Both the position numbers and the translations under genes were made by a program. The notes below the pieces were generated by a model. That model saw only the letters and a list, made by a program, of their open reading frames with translations, had not been told where the DNA came from and ran no database searches. Below are positions 23,613-36,873 of a stretch of DNA of 64,000 nt, piece by piece. Positions within the stretch are counted from its first letter, which is position 1. Each line of letters opens with the position of its first letter. This stretch comes from Aquanectria penicillioides (Eukaryota; Ascomycota; Sordariomycetes; Hypocreales; Nectriaceae). The stretch is from assembly GCA_003415625.1 (NCBI GenBank), contig PYIU01000008.1:682001-746000 (forward strand), written 5' to 3'.

Positions 23613-26600
23613 TCCCCTCTGCTGGGGCCAGGGCCCGTAGTGGCGTCCTCCAGCTGACACCGCAGGGCAGCAAGAGAAAAGAGTCCAAGTTGCACAAGAC
23701 ACACACCCCCTTTTCTTGCTCTTGCAGCGAACATGCTCTGATCATACACCCCCCATCCACGGCTCCACTCCCTTTTTTCTCCTGCCTTTCCTTCCCAGGT
23801 CCATTGAAGTCATGGCCTCCCCCAGGTCCATTTCAGGGCGGTTCTCGCAGCGTCTCCAGGGCTCGGCGGGAGGGGGCGGTTCCAGCGCCTCCATCATAGC
23901 CTCCCCTCTCTGCCTCCTCTGCGTCCCTCTTCGCCCCTCTCTCCCATCTCCCCCTCCCTGGCGTCTCTTGACCACTCTCCTGCCTTGCCGGGTGCGGGCC
24001 CCTTTCAGAAGTCTTTTTTCGTGTGCTCCATTGTGAGGGATAGTACGTACTGCTACATCTCCTCCCGCTCCTGTGCGAGAGAATGAGAACAATCACCAAG
24101 CCTAAGCCTGGTCGACTCCCCCACACCTCCTTCGCCTCTCCCCTTTGAATGCAGTGGAGGACGAACTCGGCTCTTTTGTCTATCTTTACGGATGCTCCAT
24201 TTAGTACGGCACACTCTGTATCGTATCTTCGTGTTTCTGCTAGATCCCACCCGCGTCTTGAATCTAGGCAGAGAGGGAAAAAAGTCTCTCTTCATCATCT
24301 GCACGGCACACGCATGCCCAGCTGCTTCAAGGCAAATCTTTTGAGACCACACCCCTGCATCCACTCGTCTGACCGACCGTCACTTCCAAGTCCCGTCCGT
24401 CCCTGAGTTGAGTCCTATCCCATCCCCATCCCCATCCCACATTATCGTCAAGGGTGTGCTGGTACCCGCGCGGGCGGCGGTACCTGGCTTGATTAACTCT
24501 GGTTTGACTCTGGCTTGACTCTATCTAGTACGCCTGGCAACCTGGCCAGCAAAGCTCCACGGCCACGGTCGTTGGCTCCACCCCGATTCCTCGCTTATTC
24601 CTCTTCAGGAACGTGGGTTACTGCATTTGAAGCTACCCTACCAGCCCAGAACCTGAACACCCAGGCAAACCACCCAAAGCTAAACGGACTGCCCGTCAGT
24701 CCCGATGCTGAGTCTTTAGAAGGGGCAACCATCGTATTCGCCGCCGCCGCCGTCACGGTCATATTCCGCCTTGTCCTCTCAGCCTTTCCCCCCCTAATTC
24801 TCATCTATTTGTGAGTTTGGGGGCTGATTTCCACTTGATCCTGGTCTGCGCTAAAGATCCATTTCGGAGACTGCAACGAATGCCGGCGGTTGCGATACAT
24901 CCCGTGCTGGCTGGCTGGCTGGCCGGGCTGGTTTGCTTTGCTTTCTTGGGTGGACTCTTCACTAGTTGATGCTGGGACGGAGCTATTCCCAGACAGGGCC
25001 CCGTACCGCCCAAGGATTTCAGTCTGTGTGAGGCCCCAAGGCGAGCACGCTCATCGATCCAATGCCCCGGTCCCAGGCCCCCCACACAGCTGCGCAGGCA
25101 AACTGGGATGAACACCCTTGGCTTGGTCCCCATGGCTGCGCTTGACAAGAAATACAGTCCTCGCTCATTCGGGTCATGATGATTATTGGTGTTTCCAGTA
25201 TACGAATACTGTTCAATCGCCTTTCTCTAGAGCCTGCGCCGCGTGCATTCCCCCTTCATTTAAAAAAGGACAATTTCAAGTGTCCAGATAACGAAGGAGA
25301 AGCACCACAGTATTCTCGTAGCGTACAGCACAGATGGGATGGTTTGGGTGCGAATCTGACAAAAAGGCTGGCTTGGCTTCCAGGACCCTCCAGCCCTGCT
25401 GAATGCGTGTTGCAGTGTGCCGACGCCCCCTCTCCCTTGCAAGGGAAAAAAAGTCACCGTATCTTGCTGCTGGGCTGGCGTCTCCGCTCAACCACTGTCA
25501 ATCAAAGCCACCGTCCGGCTCCTTCGTCAGCCTGGAACCCCCTGCACTGCACTTCGTACATGCCGCCATGACGCTGGCCGGGCGGTGATCCAGAAACCAA
25601 GCCCAGACCCAGCCAGTCGCAAACAGGCAGTCCTAGTTCATCAGGTCTCCGCCGGCGTCAGCCAGGCTCGTCAGTCCGTCAGGTCGCGGGTTGCTGCAAT
25701 CGACACATGGTCTTTCTTTGTCCTTGGTGAGAAGCGATTAGGAACCCACACATCCCTTCCCATCCAACAGCAAACGCCCACCTTTCTCTTTCGGCGCCCA
25801 CCCTTGCCAAGCCTGGTTCCGCCGAGACCTGGCGGCGCTGAGCCATCCGGAGCCACAGAGGTTCCTTCTGGCGGGCGCATTATCCAGGAAGAAGCTGCGA
25901 GAGGCTTGCTGCTGCTGGAACACGGCCTCTGCATTCCAAACTCGAGTCTCCAGTCGGATGCCGGGCTAATCGCAAGATGCTACGCAAAAGCCAGTGGGAA
26001 AATCTGAATCTTGTCTGGAGGCACGCGGCACGAGGTACAGCGCACCGGGCCTTTGAACCGACATGGTACGGCACAGAGACCGGGAAAGACATTTGAAGCA
26101 GCAAGCCTTTGAGCGGCGGGGATTGCACAGAGTACGAGTCGGATACATGTTTCTCTGTAACAATGACCGATGACACTTGGTCTGGCCGAGCTTGCGCATG
26201 CCAGGCAAGGTCGCCTGCGTTGGTGCTGTGTCGTGTGGTGCACGCTGCACCTGCGCCCACTGTTTGAATGTAAATCCACACCACGCACCGCCGCCTTGAC
26301 GTCGATGAGAAAATGGGGAATGCACAATGCGTCCATTACAGTTAGTTGTCGGGCGGAATCCGCACGACGGTACGAGTTCCCTTGGAGAAGCGTCCCGCAT
26401 CAGGGCCCCTGTCCATCCTGCCCTGTGCTTTTGTGCCGGGCTGGCGGCCAATGCAGCGGCAGTGAGGAAATGACTGTCTCGCCTCCGTTGAGCGTCATGT
26501 TTCCGGGCTCGGGAGGGGGACCAAGTGACGGACAAGGTAGGAGGAGAAATGGGCGTCGTTAAGGCTTGGCGGGTGTGGTGTGCCATGTGGTAGGTAAATC

Positions 26601-27514
26601 CCATACGTCAGGGAGTCAGTCCCATGGTGTGTGAATGGAGTCCATCCCAGGTCTCCAGTATCCCGTGCCGCCGTCGCCTCGTAAACCATGTCGCCGCATC
26701 TTGTCGGACGTGGAGCATTTGGCTCTGTTCTCTCTTCTTGGAGAGGGCCGAGCATGGCAAAAACAGGGCCACCGGGATTCAATACGACCAAGGTGGTGCA
26801 TTGTGCATTGGTGCGTCTTTGGTCAGTGCCACTTTTGGGAGGAGGGAAGGGGTCCTGGCCTGGAACTATCGGGTGCCATTCAACCACCATTGACAGCCTC
26901 GAGTAAGTAAAAGTATCCCACTGAATAGGTGAATGGGTGCGTGAGAATCAATTGATTCATGGAGTCGGACCAACCAACCTACCGGGCGACGGGCCAACCA
27001 GACTAGGGCACGGAGGGGGGCAGCCCCGGCCGGCGGAGGGTCTTGTGTGTTTGGTGTGATGGTCGAGGTGCGGGAATCCATTTTTATTCGGGCTGAGAGA
27101 GTGTCATCTTGGCTGGCTGGGTCATCTGCAGGGATGGATGGAGAGGACGGGGAATGAGGAGAAGACGCAAGCTGCCATTGCCAGCAACGCGGGATTGCAC
27201 AGACAGGTGGAGGAGTAACTTAGTCCATGGTGGTTCAGCGCAGAACAGGATCCATGCTGAATGCTGGGCGTGCGCGGTGCAAATACAGGCTCCATAACAA
27301 CATACATGCCTAGGTACCTACACACACACACACACACACTCGCAGGCCTGAAATGCAATGAAAAGCAATAACAAAGTCACTTTGGATGAGGCGCGGATTT
27401 GGGCCCGGGTACGTCCTCCGTACCCGCGAAGTTCTGATTCTAGCAGTGACGGGAAGGTGGCACCGGCCCAGCCAATCCACCAGTGCAAGTCCAACCCACA
27501 AGCCAAACCAAGTC

Positions 27515-27568
27515 GGACCAAGTCAGACCCAAGTCAGACCCAAGTCAGACCAAGCCAAGTCAGGTTAC
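27515..27568. repeat. Short tandem repeat around AAGTCAGACC
   Basis: Several imperfect 9-11-bp copies of CAAGTCAGACC in succession. Confidence 0.75.
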
Positions 27569-28977
27569 TGGGAGCTGTAGAACGAGTCTGTCATTGTTTG
27601 GTTCAGGAAGAAGTAAGTGCAAGTGTTTCCAAATGAGTGCTATACAATCGAAGCCGAAACCAAATCAAAATCAAAATGGCAGCCAACGCCATGTACCTTG
27701 CGTGTGGGAGGAAGCGATCAAGCAGGTACGAGGGTTTCTGGGTCGGGTCAGGCTGCTGGGTTTCAAATGGATATACAGGAGCGCCTCGTTATGTATGGAG
27801 TACATCTGCCAGGTACCTGCCCTACAGCTACAGACTATGTCTTGGTCCCAATTTGAAGGAAGGAGGGCAATGCGGAGGTGCTGGGACGCTGGACGCTACG
27901 GCGTTGACGCTAGACACCTGGACGCACCCCCGGCGCCATTAAATCAATCCGTCAATCAATTACTGGTCAAGTGCATTCGCTTGAGTCCAGGGCATCCAAG
28001 GCGCCAGGGCACCAAGCGCAGGACCCTTACGTTGTCCACCTACCTACCTTTAATTCTCAACGTGCCATGCTTTTTGTGCCGCTCTAAAAGAGAGGCATGA
28101 GAGAGACGGAGAGAGGAGCCGAGGGAATAGAGAAAAAAAAGAAGAAAAAAAAAAAAAGAGGAGGCGTCAGGCGCCCATGGTCATGTATGCCCATGCCATC
28201 CATGCCAGTCCGGGTTCTTGCTGCTAACAAATTGCCACCATTTGGCCGCCTTGCTAAAAGAGAGCGGCAAGGGACTGGGGCGAAGAATGAGAGGCTACAC
28301 AAGACAAGTAACTCCCTAGGTACCCAGTAAACGTTCAGAGTTGACGCAGAGGAAAGAATTGCCCCATCTCAGCAGTGGCTCTCTCCGCTGGCGGAGCCTT
28401 GCACCCAATGTTCCTTCACCTCCTCACCCGTCGTTGACTCGCTGGCACTTCAGTGGTGATAACCTTGCAGTGCACTTGCAATACAGTAGGTACTCCTGCT
28501 CTGCTAGGTACACCACACTGCAGCCAGAGTGACAGACCGTGCTGTCGTCTTTCAGTCCCAGACATTATTTTTCGCGGCTGCCCCATGTCTGCTTAGCTCT
28601 GTACCTGAGTGAGGAGGCGCTAAGTCGAGCAGTTTCGCTTCCTCAGGTTCTCCAGTGCCATTCCCACCATGGCCGCCTTTCTCCATCCACGCCAACCTAA
28701 CCTCCTCTGCACATCCCCATCCTCGACAATCGCATTGCACTCACTCACTCATGCACACACGTACCCAGACTGCGCATGCTCGGGCCCACTCCCTCCGGCC
28801 GTCCTGTGCCCCCGAAGCCCGCTGCATTACGAATGCTTCGGACATAGCCATTCGACGCCCATCCTGGGGCTTGCCTGAAGGGATGGGTTGGGGAGGGATG
28901 CATAGGCGCATGGACCATGACGGCTCACATCTCCCATCCATTCCTTTTTGGCTTGCCTTCAAGACGGGGACGGTGAC

Positions 28978-29078
28978 ACACATCCAACACATACGCACAC
29001 ACACACACACACACGCACGCACGCACACACTCTCAAGCACACACACTCTCACGCAGGCGCGCGCGCGCTCACACGCAC
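28978..29078. repeat. CA/GCAC/GC microsatellite cluster
   Basis: Blocks of (CA)n, (GCAC)n and (GC)n are separated by short CTCTCA spacers. The alternating purine-pyrimidine order favours Z-DNA. A long plus-strand frame crosses it by chance. Confidence 0.85.
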
Positions 29079-32000
29079 ACTTGCCATGGCTCACATTCAC
29101 ACTCTCGCGCCTCATCAGCGGGGAATCGGCTCGGTCAGGTTGGCATAAGCGGTGCGCGTTTTGCTTGTACCATGCCATCCATGCCTACCTCTGTCTACCC
29201 CCAAGCAAGTCCCATGCCCCATGCCCACACCATGAATCAAGCAATCTACGAGCCAACCAGCTTCAACCTCCCCTCCAGCCAATCCCCGAATTTCCCTCCC
29301 ACGCTTTCCCCCATCATCGATCTAGCCCGGCCTCGACATTTTTTCTTCAGGCCTCGATCTTGTATGGTGGCCGTCGGACTGCATGTCTAAATACAGAACC
29401 TCGCTTTTTTCAATCCATGCCATTTTGCGGGGCCCTGCAAACTCACGTAGGCAACACCGTGGGCAAATTAATTTTTCTTCTTGACCGGTCTCTCTGGCCG
29501 TAGGCCGTGTTGCCTCATCGCCACGGCATTCGATGAGCTCGTGCTCGGGCTTGGCTGGCAATTGCTGCCCACTTAGGCGCTCCGCTACAACCACTACGTC
29601 CGCATCTCCCGATGACATCCTGTCCATGCTGGCGGGTGGAGATTAGAAGGGGGACTGTTTAGACTCAACGCATCTGACCGGGTCCTCACACACGAATGGG
29701 TGGGATGCGCCATCCAACACTAATATCAAAGACACAGCAAAAAAGTCTCATCATGATGCTGGGAAACCGGACGGGTCCGGGCTTGCACGACGGCGCCTGG
29801 ATTTCCCTCCTCAAAACACGGCTTAGTAGTACAAGGTTCCATCTCACCTCGCATCTGTCGCCTGGGTGTGGGCAGCGCCCATGCCACTCACTCGCGGTGG
29901 CCTCATCCACAGCCCCAGGCGGACAAAGACTATTGCCAAAAGCTTGCCCTCGGTCCGCTTCTCGGCCAATCACGCCAAGCTCTTGCCACCTGACTGACTC
30001 TCCCTCTGCTGTTCTTTGGGGCCACATTGTCACCCTATTACAGGCTTCCCATAGACAAGTGACGGCTTGCCTGGCACGCAAACAGGTCTCCCCAAACGCC
30101 GGCTTCCTCGTCCGGGCGCGACGCCGTCTCACCGGCCGGCCTGGCTGCTTTGTTCTATCCTCAACCGACCCCCAGAGGATCTTCGTGGACCTTGGCGCCC
30201 TTGTCAGACGAAAAGTTTGATCCTTGAATATAATCAATCCATATTGGTTGATGCTATGTGGCACCACCATGTACAAACTCAGCAATCGCCGCCCGGACGA
30301 TGGCATCTCCGAGCCACACAGGTCCAGACGCGAACGCGGAATTCACCCCAAGTTTGTGTCCATTTACACATCGATGGATTACACCATTGCAGGGGAGTTG
30401 CATGGATCCGTTCGTCAGGTCGCTTGCCTTTCCGCCAAAAAAGAAATCAAGCGTTGACAGTTGTACACACGGAATAGACCCTGTCGTCCTACTCCAGGCA
30501 GGTATGTGGTAGTGCACCACATGTATCCCTGGTCGTGACCGGTAGGTCCCCTAAATCCCAATCCCAGTCGACTCACAATTCCAATCACAATCGCAAACAA
30601 ACCCACAGCTCAAGCCAGGCCAGACTACATTGGATCAGTATCACCGGGAGACTCGGGTTGAGCTGGGCCGCCAGCACTCCCACTTGAAATGGTCGACGCC
30701 TCGTCATCATGACTGGACCAAGGCACTCTCATCTCCCTGTCGATGGATGGCTCAAACCAGAATATAATAAATCCCTGGCAGTGAATGGAGTTACATGCAG
30801 TCGCATTACACACAAAACACCCACATGATGAGGCTTTCTTGTAGCAAATCCCACACTGCAGCACGAGACCATTTACATCTTCCATCCTCGAGCAAATCCC
30901 GTTTGACTCGAATGCAAACGATGTTCACATCCTAATTACATCTGATTGGCCAAGCATCGCCCCTGAGCCCCCATTGAGTGGAGGCCGCATCCAAGAGCCC
31001 TGTCCCGCCGCCACCAAAGCCAGCACGTTGTGGTCGTGTGTGTCTGTGTCCCAAAGTGCCACTGTGCATGTACCGATGATCATCCAGAGGGACCAAGGCT
31101 GTCGCCTGGGTTTCAATTGGCATCAAATTGGCCCCAGACCATTCATCGACTGTGATCCGCTCTTCGCTCCTCAGCAGGCTTGGCCTCCTGATGCTTTCCG
31201 GCGATCCGGCGATGCCACACTCCCCCTCTGCTCCTCGGTGTCAGCCTTTTGGGGGTGGAATGACCAAAAATCCATGACACCCGACGATCCCATTACCCGT
31301 TGTGTGCAGTGTATCATGCCTTGGCCGGTAGGCTGCTGGCTCGTAGGAGGCCTGTTGGCAACCGATAGCTGCCTGTGCCCCCGTGTACATAGTGGTTAGT
31401 GGATGTCTTGGGTTGCAAACCGAATCAGCTCCTTAGCTGATAGCCTATAATCAGATGCGGGCCCATACCATACCGACCCCCAATTTGCCCGTCTCAGTCG
31501 GCACGGAACCTGACCCATGCACGTCTCTCACCACCCTCATTCAGTTTAATGGTGTATTACTTGACGGTTTCCCCTTCGTTTCTTGTATCAGCCCAATACT
31601 GCCCAGCCATGGGAAGACTTGATCATTCTCAGCAGGATCTGCTCGGCGTTACGGGCTCCAGGGACGACTCCCTAATCGAGAGACCGACCTCACGCTGAAC
31701 CCTCTGGCCACCCCTAGCTGCTTGAGGCGGGTGATAATTGCTTGGGCAACTTGGTATCAAGGAGAGAGAAAACAGCCTCAATCCGTTCCCGGTATACTGA
31801 CGAGCGCAGCAGCTTGCCAACTGGGTTGGAAACGCACTTTTCAGCCAGGGCCATCTGTTTCGAGTGGCTTGTTCTCGCCTGGTTACTGGACGAAGAGCGC
31901 CTTCGATCCGATTTGACATCAAATGTGCCGAGGTGGAGAGACAAGTTTGATCCACTCGAGGCTTGTCTTTCCCAGCAAGCCCCATTCATTGCATCACTCA

Positions 32001-34852
32001 TGAGTAGTCCGTAGGCTCACTGCTTCCGCGTGAACACAATACGCGACAAGTTACCATCTGAGGTTCGACTTGCCCTTTTTGCACGAGATGACGGGCGGTA
32101 ACAACAGCGACGAGGATTCAGAATGCAGGGGAAAGCAAGACTGAGCCGTTGATTCAACGACGAATATCATTGATACTTGCTTCTTTGCCCCCCGCAAGGA
32201 ACCCCGGACGCCCCTCTCAAATTTGACGCCCATGGGATTTCAGAACTGAAATACGTGGTCTCCAGGAGATGAGATTATCAGGCTCGGGTATTGGTATACA
32301 TACACAGTACATACAATAGCCACAGTGATCGCTCAAGTATCTCCTGGCACGAACTCGACGGCTCGGCGGTGGCTTCTTGAGTTCATGCAGATCTCCGGTC
32401 TCTCTGAAACTTCGCGCGATGCTGTTTTCTGAGTGCGCAGCGTACGCTTCTCATTATCAGCACGGCGGCAATGGTGTTATGCTTTCTGTTGGTGGCTTCC
32501 ACAGTGCCTGTCCGTTACCAGCAGTAACCAACCATCCCTGACGGCCACCCCTAGGTTCCTCGAGGGCTCCCTAGCACCCCTTCAGGTCAAGTTCTTCCGT
32601 TAGTGTCGAGGATCTCGGCGGCATGGGGTCATGACTAGCACGCAGCATCTGCAGGCCATGAAGCCATGGATGGATTAATCTGAATTCAAATCTACCTCAT
32701 CACTTGCGTTGCACTTTGCTTTGATCGGTTGCATTGCCAGGTGGAGAGACGAGACTCAACTGGCTACCGCTATGTTGCCCTGTTGCTGCGTTGGCCGACC
32801 ACCCTTTGATCATGGGAGAAGCCACACTGTGAAGGCAATTCGGATCCTTGACATGTCAAGTCCTGAGTCCTGCATGGTCGTCATTGCGGCTGACTTTGCC
32901 CCGTCAGGCCAGCTGATACAGGCTCCGGACACGATCAAGATTCTCGGAGGAAGCCATGACAGCTAAATGGGCGTGGCCAAAGCTGGGCTTGGGCTTGTCA
33001 CAGCCTACTCCCCGTCCAAGGAAGCGGACGGGAGGATCTCCATGGGCGGTGTTGATCTATCGAACCGCGAGCACCACCACCTTGGCGCTGGTCTCTTCCC
33101 ATCACATCCCATCCCATCCTAGTTGAAACAAAGCAAAGTGCGCCGCGAGTCCTGCCAGTGAGACGAGGCAACCCGGCGGCGTGTGAACAAGAAAGAAAAA
33201 AGAACATCATTGTGTAGTGGCAAAAAGCCGGGTCGCTCAACAGCCGCGCGTTGACAACGACGCCCTGCTGCTGCTTGTATTGGTGTGCATGGATGTGATT
33301 GCAACCGCCTAAGTCGCCGATTTACAAAGCACCTACCATGTTTCGTGGCAAGCCCTATTATACGAAGTTGTTTACGTGGAATCGGCGATGAATTAAAACC
33401 ACAAGTCATCGCGAGCCTATCAGGCAGCTCTCGGCTTCGTGGAAGCCTTGTCTGCCACATGAATGAGCCCGAAATGATGCACGGTTGCTATTTCCGCACA
33501 GCCGAAGTTTCCTCCCTCAATACAGCGTGTGAGATACTGTTAGTTAAGGTGCAGGGTGTCTGAGAAGGTGAGGTGGCACATTGCTAGAATAAGTGCACAT
33601 TCGGAACCGATGGAAGAGGAGCTAAGTTGACGCACGGCCAACAATTTTTTGTTCTTCGTGTTGTGTCCCACTCGTAAAAAGCAGGATAAATACACACCAA
33701 AAAAAAAAAAAAAGGTCACTCTCATGCCGTCGTCATATCGCTAGCTTGCGTATGACTAGGCGGGTCGATGAACTACTCTGATCCTGTGAGATGACGGCGG
33801 CGGTCTCGGCCACCTTCATGCTACGATCCGGGGCGCCGACTTACTGATAGCAGCTTTCCGGGGGTGTCCTATGTATGGCGGCCAGCTGTGTAGATCTGAG
33901 GTCATATCGACAATAGTTTGACGCAGTTGCATGGGCCCAGAGGTGGGTGTTGGAGGATCAGTTCAGGCATCAGATTCGGAGAGCGAATGGATCCTCCACC
34001 TCTTCAACCCGCGGCCGCATCTGTGCGACGTCGTTTTCAGCAACCATGTTCCATACAGTTGCCTGTGACACTCTGCATCACGTCCTCGTCCTCAGCATCG
34101 TCATCAACTTGTTTGTCCATCCGACTGTGCCGTGCGCCCGGAAGTCGGATTTGCGGCGGGCCGTCCTGGAGATCCGGAAGCATGAGATAAAAAGGCAGGC
34201 ACTGTGATCTGGCGCTTGACACAAGGACATGTGAGGCCATTTGGGGTGGGGATGACATGGATGAAGGGGAGCATAAAAAAAAAGGACGCCTTTGATGCTG
34301 CTCGCCATATGACGAGGCTCGATCTCGTTGTTGCAGTGGCATGACATGGAACGGCCCCAAGCGCTTCCGGTCGGAAACGGCAGCATCGACGACGACGGAC
34401 GACGCGTTGTTCGTTGACAAAGTTTGGCCCCGTCACGACGACAGGCTTAAGTTGTTGGAGATGGGCGGAAAGCTGGCGAAATAGGGCTTCATTGCTGATG
34501 CGGAATCCGGTGGGCGGACGCCGTGGTGGTTTCATCATCCTTCCCCCGATACCAATATTGATTGACGGGCCCCGAATCCCTGGCGTTGGTCACGGATAGA
34601 CTTGCATCATGCCCACGCAGACGCCCCCCCTCATTTCTTCCTTGGCTGCAATCCAGGACGTCAGGCCTGTTCCTCATGGAGAAGGAGAGAAGTAAAAAGA
34701 ATGGAGCGGGCGTCAAAGGTCGTATTCTTGCCTCTGCTTGGTTCTGGCTCAACACCCCATCATACCCACCCGGAGACGACGAGTGTTGGTTAGCTTATGG
34801 CCCTGTCCCCGTTCCCCGTCGTGCCGGTGCCGCTGCTATTGTTTCCTCGTCC

Positions 34853-34883
34853 GTTGGACTGGGTTGGACTGGGTTGGACTGGG
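34853..34883. repeat. 10-bp tandem repeat GTTGGACTGG, three copies
   Basis: Three perfect head-to-tail copies. Confidence 0.9.
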
Positions 34884-35148
34884 CCCCGTCTCCTCACACT
34901 AAACCGCTTCCACCATTGTCCTTTGAGGAGGGTCCCCCCTGTCCCCCTCTCTTCCCACTTCTCCTCCCTTTGGGTGGAGAGCCGTGGTCACTGGTCCAGT
35001 GCTCCAGCGGTCCAGTCGTCACCCCTCGCAAAGCCGACCCAGATGCAACAGGTGGCGCGCGTGGGGACCGGGCCAATCCGTGCAGCCGCGGTTGTGGGAT
35101 GGGTGAGTTGGGACTTGGGATTGCCAGAAGGTTGATTGCCTGCATGGC

Positions 35149-35185
35149 GAGATGGAGGGTGAGATGGAGGGCGAGATGGAGGGGG
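35149..35185. repeat. 12-bp tandem repeat GAGATGGAGGGN, three copies
   Basis: Three copies with one variable position, in gene-free DNA. Confidence 0.85.
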
Positions 35186-36873
35186 AGGCTGAGGCCGACT
35201 GATGAAGACGAGGGTGAGTGAGAGTGAGAGCAACAAGCACCAAGCACCAAGCACGGAGACGGGAACGTGGTGCATCGATGATTGTTTGGAAAGGGGGAGA
35301 TGACGTTTGAAAGGCCTGACACATTGTCAAAGGGCGAGGTATAATAGGGAGTTAGGGGCAGAGGCAATGATGATTGACATTGCCTTGCCGCTGGCATCAG
35401 GATTAGGATGGCCCCTCCCCGCCTGGTGCATGCAAGCACTTTACGCGGTTTCTTCTTGCGCGCGCGTCTGACCACTGTGACGAGGAACATGAACATGGAA
35501 CTCTCCGTTCCCTCATTGCTACCGGCACAGTATGGTATGGATTAGCATCGACGTCAGGTCCCCTTCACGTCATGCAAAGGTATTGACTGTCGCGGTTGGC
35601 TCCGCTGATCGACTTGGGGGCTCTCTCAGGATGCTGCTGATGAGCGTGCGTGTCCCACCCTGCTGCGTGACCGTGTAATGCTGTGGCTGCGATGCGATGC
35701 CCGGCGTGGTCCAGGCCCAAAGTCAAGATACATTTTAGCTCGTGCATTGATGATGGATGACATAGCCTTCCGCCTCATCCATCTTTCTTTTCCCTCGTTT
35801 GAGAGGCGTCAGCATTGACAGCAAGCCGCAGATCGGCCCCCCTTCTTCATAACTACGCATACGCGCGTGCGGCTCGTTTTGAGAGGGAGGAGCATTAGGA
35901 CGAAAAAGGACGCAATCATCCGTCCCCCTCTCAGGACGAGACAGGCCATCACTCATCTGGGCCTGTGGGCTGTCTCATGTCTCAGCTGGGGAGCAGAGAG
36001 GAGGAGAGGAAAGGATCGAACTGATGGCGTTGTAAGTCCCAAGGCCTGACCAGCTAGGCTTTGTATGGTAGGGATGGGTTGGTTGGCCCCCGAGTCAAGG
36101 CCCGGAACGCCTGATACACCAACAGGCCTCGCCCCTGGTCGTCGGGCCCTTGCTTTCTTGCCATGACCAACAACACGGGCCGGCGCTGCACTGCCCTTCG
36201 CTTCCCAGGGTTACTTAAGCCGTGTCGCTTTGGGATGAGGCGAGGTCGGTCTCACCCCGGGATCCTTGGGTGCCTGGCTCGGCTCTCGCATGGCAAGTGA
36301 CTATAACGTCTTCTGGCCGAGAAACGAATGTATACACATCCCGTTCCGTCTGACAGAGCCCGGAAAAGGATCGAGAGCTGAGTAGGACGCGGCCCCAAGG
36401 TACCGTACACATACATGCTCACATGGATGAAATGTCTCGAGGCCTCTCTCTCTCTCTTATTTCAATTATCATACACGCCCCCCCCTCTACTAACACAGAT
36501 CCTGCTAAGTCAAAGCAATGTCATGTAGTGATCTGGCGTCGTCTACAGCGGATCTTGTGCGGCCGATATCAATAGTCAATTCGGCAAGCGCAATATAAGC
36601 GCAATGTAAGAGAAATTAGCTGCGGATTCGACCCGTTCTCGGGCATCTCAGTAATATCTTGCTATATTTGTTGGCCCTAGTCCCGGTGATTCATGTCTTG
36701 CAGGTTCCTTGCTGCGAATTCTCTCTAGTTTCCTGTCTGACATACATTACTTGGTCTCGTGAGATGTGCTGTGTGAGACAAAATGCTGGATTGGAGGACA
36801 TGAACATCTATTTCGCTCTAATGCACCACGCAAGTCTCCCTGGTAGCTCATCTTCGGAACTGGTTGCCCGTCG

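Larger units (their letters stand above)
22425..36873. other. 14.4-kb gene-free stretch
   Basis: No reading frame here is supportable as a gene: long frames are Pro/His/Arg-rich by-products of composition, with no domain or splice logic. The first 600 bases are probably the cyclin leader. The rest holds tandem repeats (23561-23612, 27515-27568, 34853-34883, 35149-35185), C-runs, CA/GC microsatellites (28978-29078) and TAGGTA/TACCTA words. No transposase, reverse transcriptase, inverted terminal repeat or tRNA was recognised. Confidence 0.5.

Noticed and set aside
23288..23899. 203-codon plus-strand open frame
   Set aside because: Pro/Ser-rich translation of C-runs and a 13-bp tandem repeat; no protein character.
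28655..29503. 282-codon plus-strand open frame
   Set aside because: It crosses the CA/GC microsatellite, is His/Thr/Pro-rich, and shows no domain or splice logic; best explained by composition.
29686..30306. 206-codon minus-strand open frame
   Set aside because: An equally open frame lies on the opposite strand and neither resembles a protein family.
32060..32085. GGTTCGAC followed by a T-run, tRNA-like
   Set aside because: No A box at the right distance and no cloverleaf could be drawn.
34562..35221. 219-codon plus-strand open frame
   Set aside because: Built on tandem repeats (10-bp and 12-bp); no recognisable domain.
36615..36645. tRNA B-box-like GGGTCGAATCC on the minus strand
   Set aside because: The T-stem does not pair and no A box or acceptor stem is present.
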